A stretch of 64,000 nucleotides of DNA from Antedon mediterranea. Its lineage: Eukaryota; Echinodermata; Crinoidea; Comatulida; Antedonidae. The position numbers and the translations under genes are program-made. Of the stretch, positions 1 to 11,792 are shown one piece after another (the stretch's first letter is position 1; every line of letters begins with the position of its first letter). The notes beneath the pieces are model-generated. The model searched no databases, was not told the origin of the DNA, and saw nothing but the letters and a program-made list of their open reading frames with translations. The stretch spans positions 31,855,795 to 31,919,794 of the forward strand of contig NC_092670.1 of the NCBI RefSeq assembly GCF_964355755.1. Direction: 5' to 3'.

Positions 1-2322
1 CTTACTGTATATATAATATCATTTTAATATATCATTATTATTCCATGATTATTTATGAAATAGTAATTGAAATAAAGTGATAATTTTTCCTAATAAATGT
101 ATTTCTCTACTAAACTCTTTCAAATTATTCCAATTATACATTTAGTTTAGTTATTTTGACCTTATTTTCTGGTAATTCTGTTTTTATAGCAGGATGTTTT
201 CCTTTTTTATTAGCCTATTTTGATCATATTTGTTCCTGCTGATACTATTCAATAGTAACCAATACAAAAAATGAAATTGTTAGTAATGAATTATTACTTT
301 ACTGGTTTATATACAAAACACATAACAATAGTCAAAATGCACAGTAGGGCCTTCATATACAGAGAAATAATTGATAGGCCGGGGAGATATTTTACATTTT
401 GTTGGTGATAGTTACGGTATGTCATTACTACCGTCATGTTTCTGTATTGTGTTCAGGGGATAGCTGGGCATCAACAATCGTGACGTCATCTTTTTTCCTC
501 AGCTCTATCCACTAAGTCCTATAGTTTCATCAAATACGTTGGTTTGTAGAGTATAACAGATTAAGATCATTATAGCTCCATGATTATCAGTACTGTATTT
601 GATTTAACCATTTGTTCCTTGCCATCTTCCTTAAAGCTTGGTTCCCACTAGCGACGCAACGTAAGAAAATGCCAATAATTGTGTTTGACCCCGCCTGCGT
701 GATATCAAACCTGCGATGTTTTCAGCACTGGTGCATCGTCGGTTCCCACTTGCGCAATAACAATTACGTTGTAGGATGAATTATTTATTTCTAAATAGTT
801 CCTCCTCCTACTAATATTAATGAAGAGAAACAACTTATTTGTTACAAAAAGTTCAATAGGCCTACCGATATAAATCGTCTTGTAATTCGAGGAAGAAATA
901 TTATTTGTTGTTATTATTAGATAATACAGCATCTATTCTACTGTGTGCATGTGTTTTATTTATATGACGTAAACGTTTATGTTCTTAAAAATCGTCAGCG
1001 TGTATAAAAAACGTAGTATCTCCTTTAGGGACTATTACATTTAATAAATATATAAATATTGACTTAAATAAGTGACATTTTGCTCTTCCCTCGTGTTACC
1101 AAAAATACTGCACCAAGTGCGGGCACGTGAGGAACACGCCCAGTATTTCAGAATTGTTTAATTATCGTCTTGTAATTTGAAAACAAGGAAACATTTAATT
1201 GTAATTATAATTAGAAAATTTACGCCCACTATTTCGCAATTTGTTTTTGTGGTTTGAATTTCAAGGAAGTAATTTATGGAAAATATTGAAAAACGAAACA
1301 ATTTATTAACTAAAATTAGTAACAATAGATATTGTAATTCGAGAAAATGGAATAGCTTGATCGATTATGAGTATTAAACCATTTTCTAATTCGTATTACT
1401 TATAACAATTATGATTAGAAAAAAATAATAAAACACATTTTTGCAGAATATTTTTATTAACTTCCTTTTTTAGAAAAAAGCAAGTTTCCATAAACAACGA
1501 TGAATAAGAAGAATATTTTTTACAAGGACGTGTCAGTTTGATCTCCTTTGCGCGTGCGTATAATCCAGACCATAATGGTTCCTTCGAGGAAGAGGCGCAA
1601 TCCAATCGAGCCAATAGAGAATTAAAATTAACCTGTGAGTTTTTTTTATAGTTAGCTATTTAGTCGAAAAAATACATTTTACGGAATTGTTATATTATAT
1701 ACAATTTTATATTATATAGAATTAGGATATTTTAAAACATGTATTATATTTAAAGAATTTAACTAGCGCTGGTTTAGTTTATTAATTATGTACATTTAAT
1801 TTTATAGCCATATTATAGAAGTAATGTCAGAAGAAGTACCAATATGATAATATGAAAACATGAATCTGGTTTTTCTTAAAAATTATAGGCTAGGCCTATA
1901 CTTTGGTACTTGTTATTAACATGAGCAAAATTCCAATATTTGTACATTGTTTTCCTTAAGTTCTTTTTAAAAATGTAGTTATTTTCAATCTTAATAAGCA
2001 TTTAACTTAGCATATTTCAAACCAGCTATTGTTGTTAATAATAATAACAAGAATAACAATGGATGGTCTAACAAAGCTTTTCAGAAACGATTGATTGATT
2101 TCAGTAAATAATCATTGATGCTAAATGTAGGTCAATAAACAAAAGTGGACAAATAATAATCTATAATAAACGTATTAACATTAATTTGTTTATGTTTCTT
2201 AATTGTAATATATTATAATACTTAGACATACTTTACTTCATTTTAATGAAAAATTAAATTAAGTTACTTTATAAAATTATTTTTATTTATTTTTATTTAT
2301 TTTTATTTTATTTAATTTTCAG
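1..2322. other. AT-rich intergenic DNA, no gene seen
   Basis: I see no coding exon with splice sites here. A GGTTCCCACT decamer occurs twice, near 640 and 741, each followed by CG-rich bases and embedded in about 130 bp less AT-rich than its surroundings. This looks like a short decayed repeat. The last 40 bases are a (TTTTA)n pyrimidine tract that leads into a splice acceptor at 2322. Confidence 0.4.
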
Positions 2323-2488
2323 GCAAACATACATGACAACACAGCGGTGCAGCACCCTGAGGATTGCCATGAGTGCAAAGCACTATCGAGATGGCTCTCC
2401 ATATACTGCACTAGAACATATAAGACAAACATATACACAAGATGCTCTACATAGACAAAGACTTATTATTAAGCATGGAGAAAAATAG
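2323..2488 (+). CDS. Probable terminal coding exon of an upstream plus-strand gene
   Basis: A long pyrimidine tract ending in TTTTCAG (to 2322) is followed by an open frame that begins at codon phase 1 (first base G, then CAA). It runs 54 codons to TAG at 2486-2488. The frame contains an ATG at 2333, so it could instead be a very short ORF. Composition is less AT-biased than the flanks, and an AATAAA lies about 110 bp downstream. I do not recognise the peptide, which is basic and Tyr/His-rich and ends in KHGEK. It lies tail-to-tail with receptor A. Alternative: part of an old repeat. Confidence 0.4.
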
Positions 2489-2596
2489 AAATTGTATATG
2501 CCTAGGCGTTAAGATAAAAAAATATTTTCAAATAGGCATAGGCCTATTGTATTAAAGATGTATTTTCCCCCAACATATTAGGCCTACACATGACAA

Positions 2597-2602
2597 AATA
2601 AA
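2597..2602 (+). terminator. AATAAA polyadenylation signal
   Basis: Canonical hexamer about 110 bp after the stop of the putative terminal exon, in the right position to process that transcript. Confidence 0.35.
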
Positions 2603-2895
2603 GATGAATAACTTTGAATAGACCATTTCGTAGTTTTAGAAAAAAAAAGGTGCCAAAACAAGACAAAGTAAATATTTAAGAAAAAGTAAATATTTTACGA
2701 CGCTAATACTAATAGTATGTTACATTAAAATAACCTATTCAACGTTCAACAATATTTTAAAATTGTAAAATACATTCTGTACGGCAGCTTTAAAATACTT
2801 ACATTATTTCAAAATATTACTTGCGAAACTCTCTATTATTAGTATGTGTACAGTTGCAATATCTGTTGCTTTTGTTTATTTTATCTATCGTTGTC

Positions 2896-4587
2896 TTATT
2901 CTATAATTTCTAAGTATTCGACATTACTGTCATTGTTATCGGTACTGGTGATTGTTGTGCTGTATACATGGGTTGTTTTCGCGGGCTGTAAGTGGTTTTG
3001 TACCGCGTGTCCATCCAGTGGTTTGAAGGTTGTCGGAGATTCACTGTTGACATTCAATCTATAGCAATAACCTTTATTTGTAAACAACTGTTCGGTTTTA
3101 CTTGTGCTGTTTAAAGTTTGTGAGGGTGGCATATTTGCGTTTTCAGCTCTCACTATCTGCCCGCTTGTTGAAGGTATGTTTTCATCTGCAGGTTGTTTAG
3201 CTTTTGTATTTCTCTTTTTAGGTATTGGCGGTTTATTTTTTACTTTTGTAGCTTTCGCTGTAAGTTTCGCTTCTCGAGCTCTTGAATGTTTCTCATTGTT
3301 TCCTATGTCATGATAGACGTTTTCTTCTGGTCGTTCTACTGCAATCTGTACAAGTTTAGCTTCATTGTCGTGTTCGTTTGTTTGATCTTGCTGGCTTCTT
3401 GAGGTTTCAACATTACTGTCTTGCCTGCTACTTCGAACTTGTACTACATTGTTAGACTGTTTACCGTGTTTTCTTATAAGTAAGTGAATCAATACAAGTA
3501 CAATGATTAACAATATTCCAGATGTAGATACAAAAATTATAATGATTAAATCTTTTTTCGTTATATATTTATTGTACTTCCCTTCGTTAGTAGTTTCAGA
3601 AGTACAGATTGTGCAAAGAGATGCTTGTGTGGGTGCTTCTTCAATTTCTCCGTTGACATATATTTCATCAAAGCTGCGTTGACCAACAGAACTCACCAGG
3701 CATTTGATGGTGTAATTACAGGCTGCTATATTGGAGAAACATATTTCATTGTCATCATTGTAACTCTTTATCTCAGTCATGTCATGACTATCTACTGTCC
3801 AGTTATATAACTTATCACTTATAACTCCACCAGTAGCTACACATTTAAAGCAATGCTCACCAAAACGATGCTGCATTGTCTTGATTCTCACTGTTAATCG
3901 TGGATGAACATTTAGTATTTTTGTATAGCACCAATTCATAATACCGGCTTTCTGATCTTCTCTTGAAAGACAATAAAAGAATAGACCTTCTCCCCATTGG
4001 TAACCGTTGAAAATTTGATTAAAACGCACAGTCTCTCCGTTAGCATCTAAATCGTAAGTCTGTGTAGTACTATTTTTTCCTTGGATCCATCCAGTTTTTA
4101 TTTTCGAAATTTGTGTTTTTGATAATAAACGTTTCACTGTGCATGTAATGGTTACTTCTTCCCCTTCTATGATATAATTTACTAAATCTTCACACGCAAT
4201 TCTCCAACCGAAATATATTATATCATTCTGCTTAACGCTGCCTGAAGGAATCACAAAGTATTGATTGTTGATGTCTTGGCAGGTGTATATTCCATCTTCT
4301 TCTTCTTCTTGAGTAAGCCTATCGTAAGAAATGAATAGTTCACATTTGACTTTTATCAGATTTGGTGCAGAATGTTTTGCAAAATCAGTACAGTTATGAG
4401 TAAATGTATAATCAGATTTATATGAAACTGTATACTCCTTACTTAACGGTACAATGTTAAGAGGTTGTGACCAGCTTTTCATTGAATAATAATACACTTC
4501 AAAATCAACATTGTTTTCTTCAGCCCGACAATCTTTGACAATCATTAAGAAAAATATTACGATGAGATACAACATTATTTTCGTCAT
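2896..4587 (-). CDS. Receptor A: single-exon Ig-like type I membrane receptor with tyrosine-motif tail
   Basis: An uninterrupted 563-codon frame. Residues 1-22 are a signal peptide. Three cysteine-paired, Ig-like modules follow: D1 about 23-105 (C82, C103 in an IYTC motif), D2 about 125-228 (EGEEVTITC, then GWI and FFYC, the usual C...W...Y-x-C layout) and D3 about 230-312 (CFKC, YNW, CFSN, IKC). A stalk with several Cys/Thr leads to a membrane span at about 346-371 and a basic stop-transfer RKHGK. The roughly 190-residue tail has NVYHDI, a proline-rich basic patch (PPIPKK), HVYSTT and a C-terminal VEYLEIIE. That last box fits the ITIM pattern V-x-Y-x-x-I. There is no intron in the coding region, unusual for a multi-Ig protein. 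I know no named family with this exact layout; a recognition receptor is inferred. Confidence 0.85.
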   Translation of the reverse strand: MTKIMLYLIVIFFLMIVKDCRAEENNVDFEVYYYSMKSWSQPLNIVPLSKEYTVSYKSDYTFTHNCTDFAKHSAPNLIKVKCELFISYDRLTQEEEEDGIYTCQDINNQYFVIPSGSVKQNDIIYFGWRIACEDLVNYIIEGEEVTITCTVKRLLSKTQISKIKTGWIQGKNSTTQTYDLDANGETVRFNQIFNGYQWGEGLFFYCLSREDQKAGIMNWCYTKILNVHPRLTVRIKTMQHRFGEHCFKCVATGGVISDKLYNWTVDSHDMTEIKSYNDDNEICFSNIAACNYTIKCLVSSVGQRSFDEIYVNGEIEEAPTQASLCTICTSETTNEGKYNKYITKKDLIIIIFVSTSGILLIIVLVLIHLLIRKHGKQSNNVVQVRSSRQDSNVETSRSQQDQTNEHDNEAKLVQIAVERPEENVYHDIGNNEKHSRAREAKLTAKATKVKNKPPIPKKRNTKAKQPADENIPSTSGQIVRAENANMPPSQTLNSTSKTEQLFTNKGYCYRLNVNSESPTTFKPLDGHAVQNHLQPAKTTHVYSTTITSTDNNDSNVEYLEIIE

Positions 4588-4720
4588 AGTTCTTCATAAG
4601 ATAAAGTAATTCTTCAAATGTTTTATTGAGAGAATTAAAAACGTGTTGCTGCTAAGAATGATTGAATAACATTAACGGTTAGATCGAGAAGAAGGAAGTA
4701 AAAACAAAATCCATTTTTTA
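4588..4720 (-). promoter_or_regulatory. Conserved upstream block of receptor A
   Basis: The first ~130 bp upstream of the ATG resemble the equivalent regions of receptors B, D and E. Shared features are a stretch reading GAATGATTGAATAA on the plus strand and, farther out, AGAAGGAAGTAAAAAC with an ETS-type GGAA core. Promoter or 5'UTR function is inferred from this conservation; no TATA box could be fixed. Confidence 0.4.
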
Positions 4721-7117
4721 GATAACATTCTGATTTCAAATTATGTTCTGTAGGCCAATCTCATTAAGGAAAAAATCCAGTGACAAATTTCCTGGATTTT
4801 CTCTCGAATAGGCGTTTCCGATCGAATAAATCTGATATTTACCATAGGCTACGTGGTATTTCCTAATAATGATTTTCATTTGTGTTTTCTTTTGTTGATA
4901 CGGATATTGTACGTTTATAATAAAATAAGTTTATTTTCCATATGGACTGCGAAATGCTACTTAGAAAACTTATAATTCCTTTATGGGCGTTATTAATGTT
5001 TTCCAATTTTAAAAAGTTAAGTTGGTTTCTTCATCATTATTATCTTTCTCTTCTTTCTATTTTTTCATTCAATTGATCAATAATTGTCTTTTTTTTTTAT
5101 AGCGCTTAACCAAAATAAATTTTCTCTAAATCGCTACGACCACAAGGCTCGAAACAAGGTGGAAATTACGTCATTTCATATGCTATGCGAAAGAGATGGG
5201 TTTTCAGCCAATTGTTTGAAGATGTCAATAGAATTGGCATTCTTGATTGATTGTGGAAGAGTATTCTATAGGATGGAGCTACGCAAGAGAATGACTGGTC
5301 AGCAAAAGTATATCTGCGTGTTCTTGGTTGAAATAGTCGAGGCGAAGTGGTGGATGAATGACGAATATAAGTTTTCCTCAACAAAAGTAAATAAGACATT
5401 AACAATTAAGTAAAAAATATACAGTAAATATGTTTAATTTAAATTCATGTAAAAACTACAAATATATAAATATATATTTATATAAAAAGGTAAAACAGCA
5501 AAATTCATGAAATATAGATCAGTAATCATTAAAAAATATAATTTACAAAGATAGTTTCAAAAATACGCTGCATTAGATCGATTATTGTTAACATATATCA
5601 TTATACTCGAAAATGCATTGTGAGACAAATGATAATTGGTATCGTGTAGTTCTTATTCTAAGTCTACATCCAGTTCGATTAATAAGCATGAAAGACAAAG
5701 TCGAAAATTAGTTCTTTAGTTTTCGTAAAGTTGAATTCTAAAAGATTAACTCTACACCATTTTGCAAACCGGTTAACTTCATCAACTTTTGGCTCTTCAC
5801 ATAAATAGTCACTGGTATAGAGTGTGAATAAAAGTCGTTAAAGTACACAGTCTATTCCCACCCATCTCACTAAATTAATATCAGTATTCATTTTCCATTA
5901 AAATTCGGCTTATTGATATTAATTAATTAATAACAACAACAAATTAATGTTGTTTTTATCGGTGTTTTGTAGTATTGTGTAGTGGTTAAGGGGGATACAT
6001 CAATTACCTAGTAAAATCTCTTATCATAATTTACCGGTATAACAAATGTTAAAATAAAGAAGGATTACAAAAAAATTTCGGTTTCAGTTTCGTAGTCTAC
6101 ACAATCTAAACTGATACAATCAATCAAATTCGACAAAAAGTATTTTAAATGACTGTACTGTTATAAAAATTATTACCATATAAGTACAAAAAATATTCTT
6201 AATTTTTAGTTATTTTTCCTAGAAAGGATATTATTTTACAAACTTCCTTATGTAACAAGTATTAAGTCTAATGCTTTGTCGGGGTGTGGTTGACTATTTG
6301 TTTTCCATACTATTCAGTTTTTCATCGTCTATATCCCATTCGGCGACGAAGTTTTCAGTGTTTCGAAATTCGTATTTCAACGAATATATATTTTGTTTGT
6401 GAAAAAAACAATTTCACAACCAATATAAAATGTATCCCACATTCGTAATCAACCATGCGAAATAAAATAAAAAGCTCAGCTTTTATTCTTGTAATGGACA
6501 ATGATACAAAGATAACGAATATTTATGTTGGGTTCGCACAGCAGACATTAAATTGTTCTTATGGAAAACAATTGCTTTAATAAAAATTGTGCTTCACCTC
6601 AATTATCACTTTAAAAACAATGTACTTCATTATCATTTTGTAGATTTATACTTTTTAAACCTTAGACTGCCCAACTTAACATTTGTCGGACGTAACAATT
6701 TTTTTATAATCTATAAGTAGACTTAAAAATCTGTTGTGGTTAACCATCGCCTTTTTTCACTCAATATTTCATAAATAATAATTGCAGAATGTATGTACAT
6801 ACCGTATCCTACCCTTTTCGTTGATTTATGCTTTTTATCCTCTTTATAATATTATTTATAGTTTTAACTGTATAAATAGTATTATACTTGGACTATAAAT
6901 ATCATCTACCCATTACTAATATACATATTTTGTTAAATCGTATTCATATAATTATATTGTTTTGTGTTTAGCATAAGCAGTATAACATACATTCTGTTAA
7001 TTCAATTATTACAAAACTTGTTTTACTTTCCATTTTTTTTGTTAAACCATCTATTTACTAAACATGATTTAAACTTATTGTTATAAAATGCATAATATAT
7101 TTATAAATTATTTTTCT
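4721..7117. other. Intergenic: 5' flank of receptor A
   Basis: No gene is seen apart from the LINE relic listed separately. The block at about 6060-6310 (ends GGGGTGTGGTTG) is similar to 9590-9835 upstream of receptor B. The duplicated unit therefore extends well beyond the coding sequence. Confidence 0.5.
5083..5405 (-). mobile_element. L2-like LINE 3' end relic
   Basis: On the minus strand a frame with no recognisable start carries a degraded reverse-transcriptase C-terminus ending in a LKTHLFRIAY-type motif. It is followed by a 3' tail ending in GCGCTATAAAA, the 3' end typical of L2-like elements. The plus-strand 109-codon frame here is a shadow of it. It is 5'-truncated with no complete domain. 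Confidence 0.55.
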
Positions 7118-7255
7118 TAGCACTGAAGAAAAAGTGTGATGTTCCAAAATATGGTAGTGATATGCCCAAATATGGTAGTGATATGACATTATCGTGTCTA
7201 TATATGGGCACATCACATTTTTTCACATAACGTTTGATAGGTAGACAAAGCTTAA
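7118..7255. mobile_element. Short hairpin MITE (GTGATGTGCCC family)
   Basis: About 140 bp with inverted halves: AAGTGTGATG...TATGGTAGTGATATG on one side, ATATGGGCACATCACATTTTTT on the other. Two direct AATATGGTAGTGATATG units lie inside. A second copy is at 50087-50205 in BRCA1 intron 1, and both share the outer ends AAGCTTTGTCTAC and TATCAAAC. It lies immediately beyond the stop codon of receptor B. Confidence 0.6.
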
Positions 7256-7260
7256 CTGTA

Positions 7261-8593
7261 CTATGTCTCCAACACAAAATAATGAGGTGCTTCAGTGTCA
7301 TTGCTGTCACCTTCTAATCTATTCGCATTAATTATTGGATTTGTTCTTAACTTGTTATCATCCGTATTGTCTGTTTTAACATAGACATTCTCATCATTCC
7401 TATCTGTATTGCCAATTGTATAGTAAGCATCTTCTTCAGCAGCGGTCTGTGGAACATTAGACACATTCATATGGGTGTTTCTCTGATTACTTGCAGTAGG
7501 CCTTGGATTCTTGCCGGACTTTCTCTTAAGTAGATATAAGAAAATAAAAACCACTATCAACATACAGAATGTTGATGCTGCCAGTAACTCTTTGTAATGA
7601 TCTTCTTCAGTTGGACATTTATACATATCGGTACTTGCTTGTGTTGGCACAGTATATGTACACCCATCGTTGCTATCTACAACATCAACCTTAGTTGGTT
7701 TATCATCATTGACGATGAACTCTATTTCATCAGAGCTATATTGATAATAAGCACTCACCAGACATTTGACGACGTAATTACCAGCTGTTAAATTGTTGAA
7801 ACACATTGTGTTACCATGATCACTATCATTCTCGGTCACTTCCTGACTATTTAATGTCCAATTATAAATGTTTTCTTTACCAACTCCAGATGTAGCCACA
7901 CATCTAAAACAGTGATCACCAATATTTAGATGCATTGTTTTGACTGCCACCATTAATTGAGGGTGAACCTTAAGAATTAACATATAACAGCCTGTGGTAC
8001 TGTATGTAATGCAATAGAAAAAAATGCCTTCCCCAGAGCTGTAACCTTTAAATGTTTGGTTGAAACTTACTACCTCTGTGTCAGAATTCAAATCATATGA
8101 TTGCGTAATGTTATATTTTCTTTGTATCCATCCTACCGTTATTTTATAATTGATGTTCTGTGTTTGATATACGTTTCACCTTGCACGCAATCGTTACTTC
8201 TTCTCCTTCAATGATGTAATCCACCATATCTTCACATGCAATTTGGTAAATGAATTCTTCTACCGTATCCCGATAGACTCTATCCGAAGGAATCGAGAAG
8301 TATTTACTATCATCATATTGGCATGTGTATATTCCTATTTGTTGTTGTGTATTAAAAGATATGAAAAGTTTGCATTTTACTATTAACGTCTGTGATACAG
8401 TATATCCTACTTTGTTGCCTATCTCAAGCTTAATATACTCCTTACTTGACGGTATGATATCAATAGGTTGTGACCAATGTCTACTAGTGGAATAGTAATA
8501 GTGAAAACTGACAACCTTTTCTTCTGCCCCACCATCTCTGAAAATCATCAATAAACTGATCAAAAGAAGACAATTATTAAGAAACGGTATCAT
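7261..8593 (-). pseudogene. Receptor B: Ig-like receptor with a single frameshift
   Basis: The 5' part (about 8146-8593) encodes a signal peptide starting MIPFLNNCLLL, D1 (IYTC) and the start of D2 (EGEEVTIAC). The ATG at 8593 is chosen over the upstream in-frame one at 8698 because it aligns with the starts of D and E. Around 8144-8148 the frame changes by one base; translation continues as GWIQRKYN, D3 (CFRC, YNW, IVNDD), a membrane span (about 7540-7610) and a short tail (AYYTIG, ENVYVKTD, HYFVLET). The tail lacks the YLEIIE end and is about 80 residues shorter than in A or E. No GT/AG pair would remove the break as an intron. Either a pseudogene or a sequence error. Confidence 0.75.
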
Positions 8594-10249
8594 TTTCCTT
8601 AATTGAATCAGTAATGCTCCAAATAATAAGCGAATTTGTATAAGTGTTGTTAAAATAAAGATGAATGTTTTATTATTCGCTACACGGAAGTAAAACAATT
8701 ATTTGCGTTTTAAATTTAAACAACAACAAAAGTATTGTTTCCAACCTGTTACGTGACATAGTCACGTGCTTAGGACCTTATCGTCTGTTTAAAAACAGTT
8801 CATTTTCTGTCGAATGAAGTATATGATAGCGTTTGTTATCTTAGTAAGTTCTATAAAGTGTTCTAGATACTAAACAATAAGTAATTTTCCTTGCTAAGTA
8901 GTAGAGAACATTTTTAAGATAGACTTTTTACAAACCTCTCTCAACCTTCCAAAGCTTTATATGATTATAATTAATTATAATTGTTATTAGTTAATTTGCA
9001 AGCCAAGATAATGATGTAAACTTTTAGGCTGTAAACAGAATTCTCGTTTTGAGTTTTCCATAGATTGTGAAAGTCATTATAAAATAACTTTTCATCTGAT
9101 GATATCAAACCAAAGCCCCTGGGAATCAAATTTGTTTTAGTTTAGTGAAGTATTCTCAAACGTAATGAAGCAAAACAACCAATTGCATTGTCGTTCGTTA
9201 GCTTTTGATTTATGACAACATTAGGCAACTAATTGTTTCCCATTGTTTTGAGTAAGCTTATAATTAAACAATATGCTTTGTTGTTAAGAATGAGAACAGG
9301 AACTACAGTAAATAACTAAATATTAACGTATTAATTTGTTGAAATCTTTTTAACTTGTTCGTGGTGATTCTATTCATTAGAATATTATTAATGTAAGTTA
9401 TTACCTTCCACAGAAAATGAATTCTTTGTTTTTGTTTTTAGCACGTTCAAATACAGTATCACACAAATCTCTAAAATGATCAGTTACATCTTGATATTAC
9501 AGACGATTGTTATAAACAGCAGTAAATTAAACTGTGTTTATATTTGTTCATCATATCTAAGAAAAAAGATTTTTTTAATTCGAAAATCAATTTAGTAATA
9601 GTCGTACAATCAAAACTGATAGACTTATTATTAGGCCTATCAACAACATACAAGCTTCTAAAAGAAAACTGTTAAAATAACTATCAATACTATTAACTTA
9701 ACTATTCACAAATATTCTTTATTTTTTCTAAGTTTGGTTCTTTTTCCTAGAAAATATTATTTGATAAGTTTCCTTATACTCGTTAAAACAATAAAGAAAC
9801 AATTATTATGTGGTTTTGTCAGGGTGTGGTTGCGGAATCAAGGAAATAAAACAAGTTATTAACGTTTTAAGATGAAATAGCAACAACATTGATTTCCAGA
9901 CTGTTCTGTGTCATAGTTGTGTGCTTATGACATCATTTTCTATTTAGAAAAAAATAACAATTTACAATTCATAATATTATAATAAAAAAACACATTTATT
10001 TTTATACGAACCTTATTTCTAAACTTGGTCTGTTGATTTTATCTTCTTATTACAAAGTGTAGTGTGACATGAAATGGTTATGATGAAAACAATGGTAGGC
10101 CTACAGTTTATCGGAACCCTAACAAAATAAACTATTTCATAGAATAGTATTTGTGTTTTTACTTTCAGCAAGACAGTAGGATATGTAAAGACAAACTTTA
10201 CAAAATGTCGCGAATCGATTTTGAACAGGATCAGTGTCGTTCTGTTTAA
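8594..10249. other. Intergenic: 5' flank of receptor B and 3' flank of copy C
   Basis: The first ~110 bp resemble the upstream blocks of A, D and E, including ACACGGAAGTAAAACAA near 8685-8700. The stretch 9100-9240 (CTCAAACGTAATGAAGCAAAACAACCAA) is similar to 11870-11920 and 32430-32480. The stretch 10010-10240 resembles 3' flanks at 14930-15240 and 35600-35960. No gene seen. Confidence 0.5.
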
Positions 10250-11150
10250 ACTTAAACAAGGCCATATACATGGCTGCAGTCGCGTGGTCAAGTTAGTGTT
10301 TACCGACCGACCAACCAACCAACCGACCGACCGACCTACCGACAAAAATCTGCTGAACATGTTTAAGATTGTTGAAAATGTTTAAAAACATTTATATTTG
10401 TTAATTTACACGTGCATAGCCTGTCACTTTTGACGTGCTCGTATAACGTAATTTCGAGTTGGAAAGTGAATCAAATATGATGACATTATTAAAGAAAGGT
10501 TTTAAAACAGAAATCCTGTAAAAAGAGTGCGTATTAATGTTTAACGTGCAGTGCGCGTGCAAAAATTTGCGCACTCATTGCAATTTCTAAACGCTTACAA
10601 ATGCCTGAAACGTACTCTAATTTCATCGAAATTAAATTTGACAATTTTGAAAATTTTAAGCGCGCGTACGCATGCGTTATATGCGCTACGCACGTTATTG
10701 TATTGCCATAAGATGAAATATTACCTGAAATTTATGAGTACCAAATTTTATTTAATTGTGATTCATGCTTGTGAAAATATGATTACAAACGTGATTTCGT
10801 TAAATGGTGCGTAGACCGCGTCATTTTTGATTGCGCACCGTGAAAAACATCGAGTCCTGGCCATAAGGAATATACTCTGAAAAATTGAATTAGCTAGATG
10901 AAACTGATATCAAGACAATGCCATATACATATATATGACTTATACTACATATAAAATTAACTTTTTGTGTGTGTTTTTGTAAATTGTATTTTATATTTTT
11001 GTATTTTGCCAGTTTTCAAATCACATTTCTGTTTTTTAAATGGACAATAAAGTATATAATATGACTATGACTATGACTATGACTATAAGTTAGTGTTTAC
11101 CGACCGACCGACATAGTGAGCTGTAGAGTCGCGTTGCACGCGATTAAAAA
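10250..11150 (-). repeat. Dispersed GGTCGGT-ended repeat, copy 1
   Basis: A CpG-containing block unlike its AT-rich surroundings, with runs of CCGACC at about 10305-10340 and again at 11100-11115. The body shares long near-identical stretches with copies at 14090-14900 (opposite orientation), 34860-35425, 40755-41470 and 53505-54020. It has no coding capacity, so it is probably a non-autonomous element. A (GACTAT)4 microsatellite is at about 11063-11090. Confidence 0.75.
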
Positions 11151-11492
11151 TCTAGTATATTTAGTTATGGTATACACACGTATTTATTTCAATTTGATGC
11201 TTAGTGAAATAGTTATAATAATAATGTTTAATAATTACATACACAATTAAAAGGTAAAAGTAAATATGACAAAAAAAATCGCACACTTATATAATATTAC
11301 TTTAAACAATAGACAGTAGTATGCAGCAATGTACATAAAGTTATAATAAATCAGTTGTTTAGCTATTCAAATTTATGTGTTTATTTTATTCAATTGTTTA
11401 TAATTATTCAGCATATTTTTACAGCGTCAGATCTTTTAAAGCAGTTGGATCTTTGTCCTTTACATTATATATTCAAATATGTATGGCTGTGT
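11151..11492. other. Intergenic: 3' flank of copy C
   Basis: AT-rich, no gene. The wording near 11160-11230 and 11390-11470 (TATTTATTTCAA, CAGCGTCAGATCTTT) matches 3' flanks of D (15260-15620) and E (36220-36600). This is the decayed downstream region of fragment C. Confidence 0.45.
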
Positions 11493-11792
11493 TTAAAATG
11501 AATAAGAATCTCTTATTCTATTATTTCTAAGTATTTTTGAACATTTCTCGTCATTTTGGATATCATAATACAGTTTTTCTTCTGGTCTTTCTACTTTCAT
11601 ATCTTTGATCGGTGAATTGTGTAAACCCTCTTTGATGGTGTCTTCAGTTTCTGTTTGTTGGCTTCTTGAGGTTTTAACAATACTATCATTTCTGCTGCTT
11701 TGGGCTTGTTTTACATTGTTTGGCTGTTTCTCGTGTTTTCGTATGTAAAGCAATACAAGTACAACAATTATTAATATTCCAGATGATTTCAA
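11493..11792 (-). pseudogene. Receptor C: TM and tail fragment with internal deletion
   Basis: The fragment begins inside the membrane span (SSGILIIVVLVLLYIRKHEK, close to receptor E) and runs through the first tail box EKLYYDI at about 11548-11570. It then jumps out of frame into the last codons of the family. The bases at about 11519-11540 encode YLEIIE plus TAA in a different frame. So about 130 tail codons were deleted, and the frame used now ends in unrelated residues. The ectodomain is absent; the upstream junction at about 11786 joins directly to 5' flank-like DNA. Confidence 0.8.

Noticed and set aside
3104-3313. Plus-strand open frame rich in Phe/Leu
   Set aside because: It is the antisense shadow of the receptor A tail codons.
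3180-4590. ITAM in receptor tails
   Set aside because: The Y-x-x-I boxes are about 40-130 residues apart, far from the 6-12 spacing of an ITAM; single ITIM-like or SH2-site boxes fit better.
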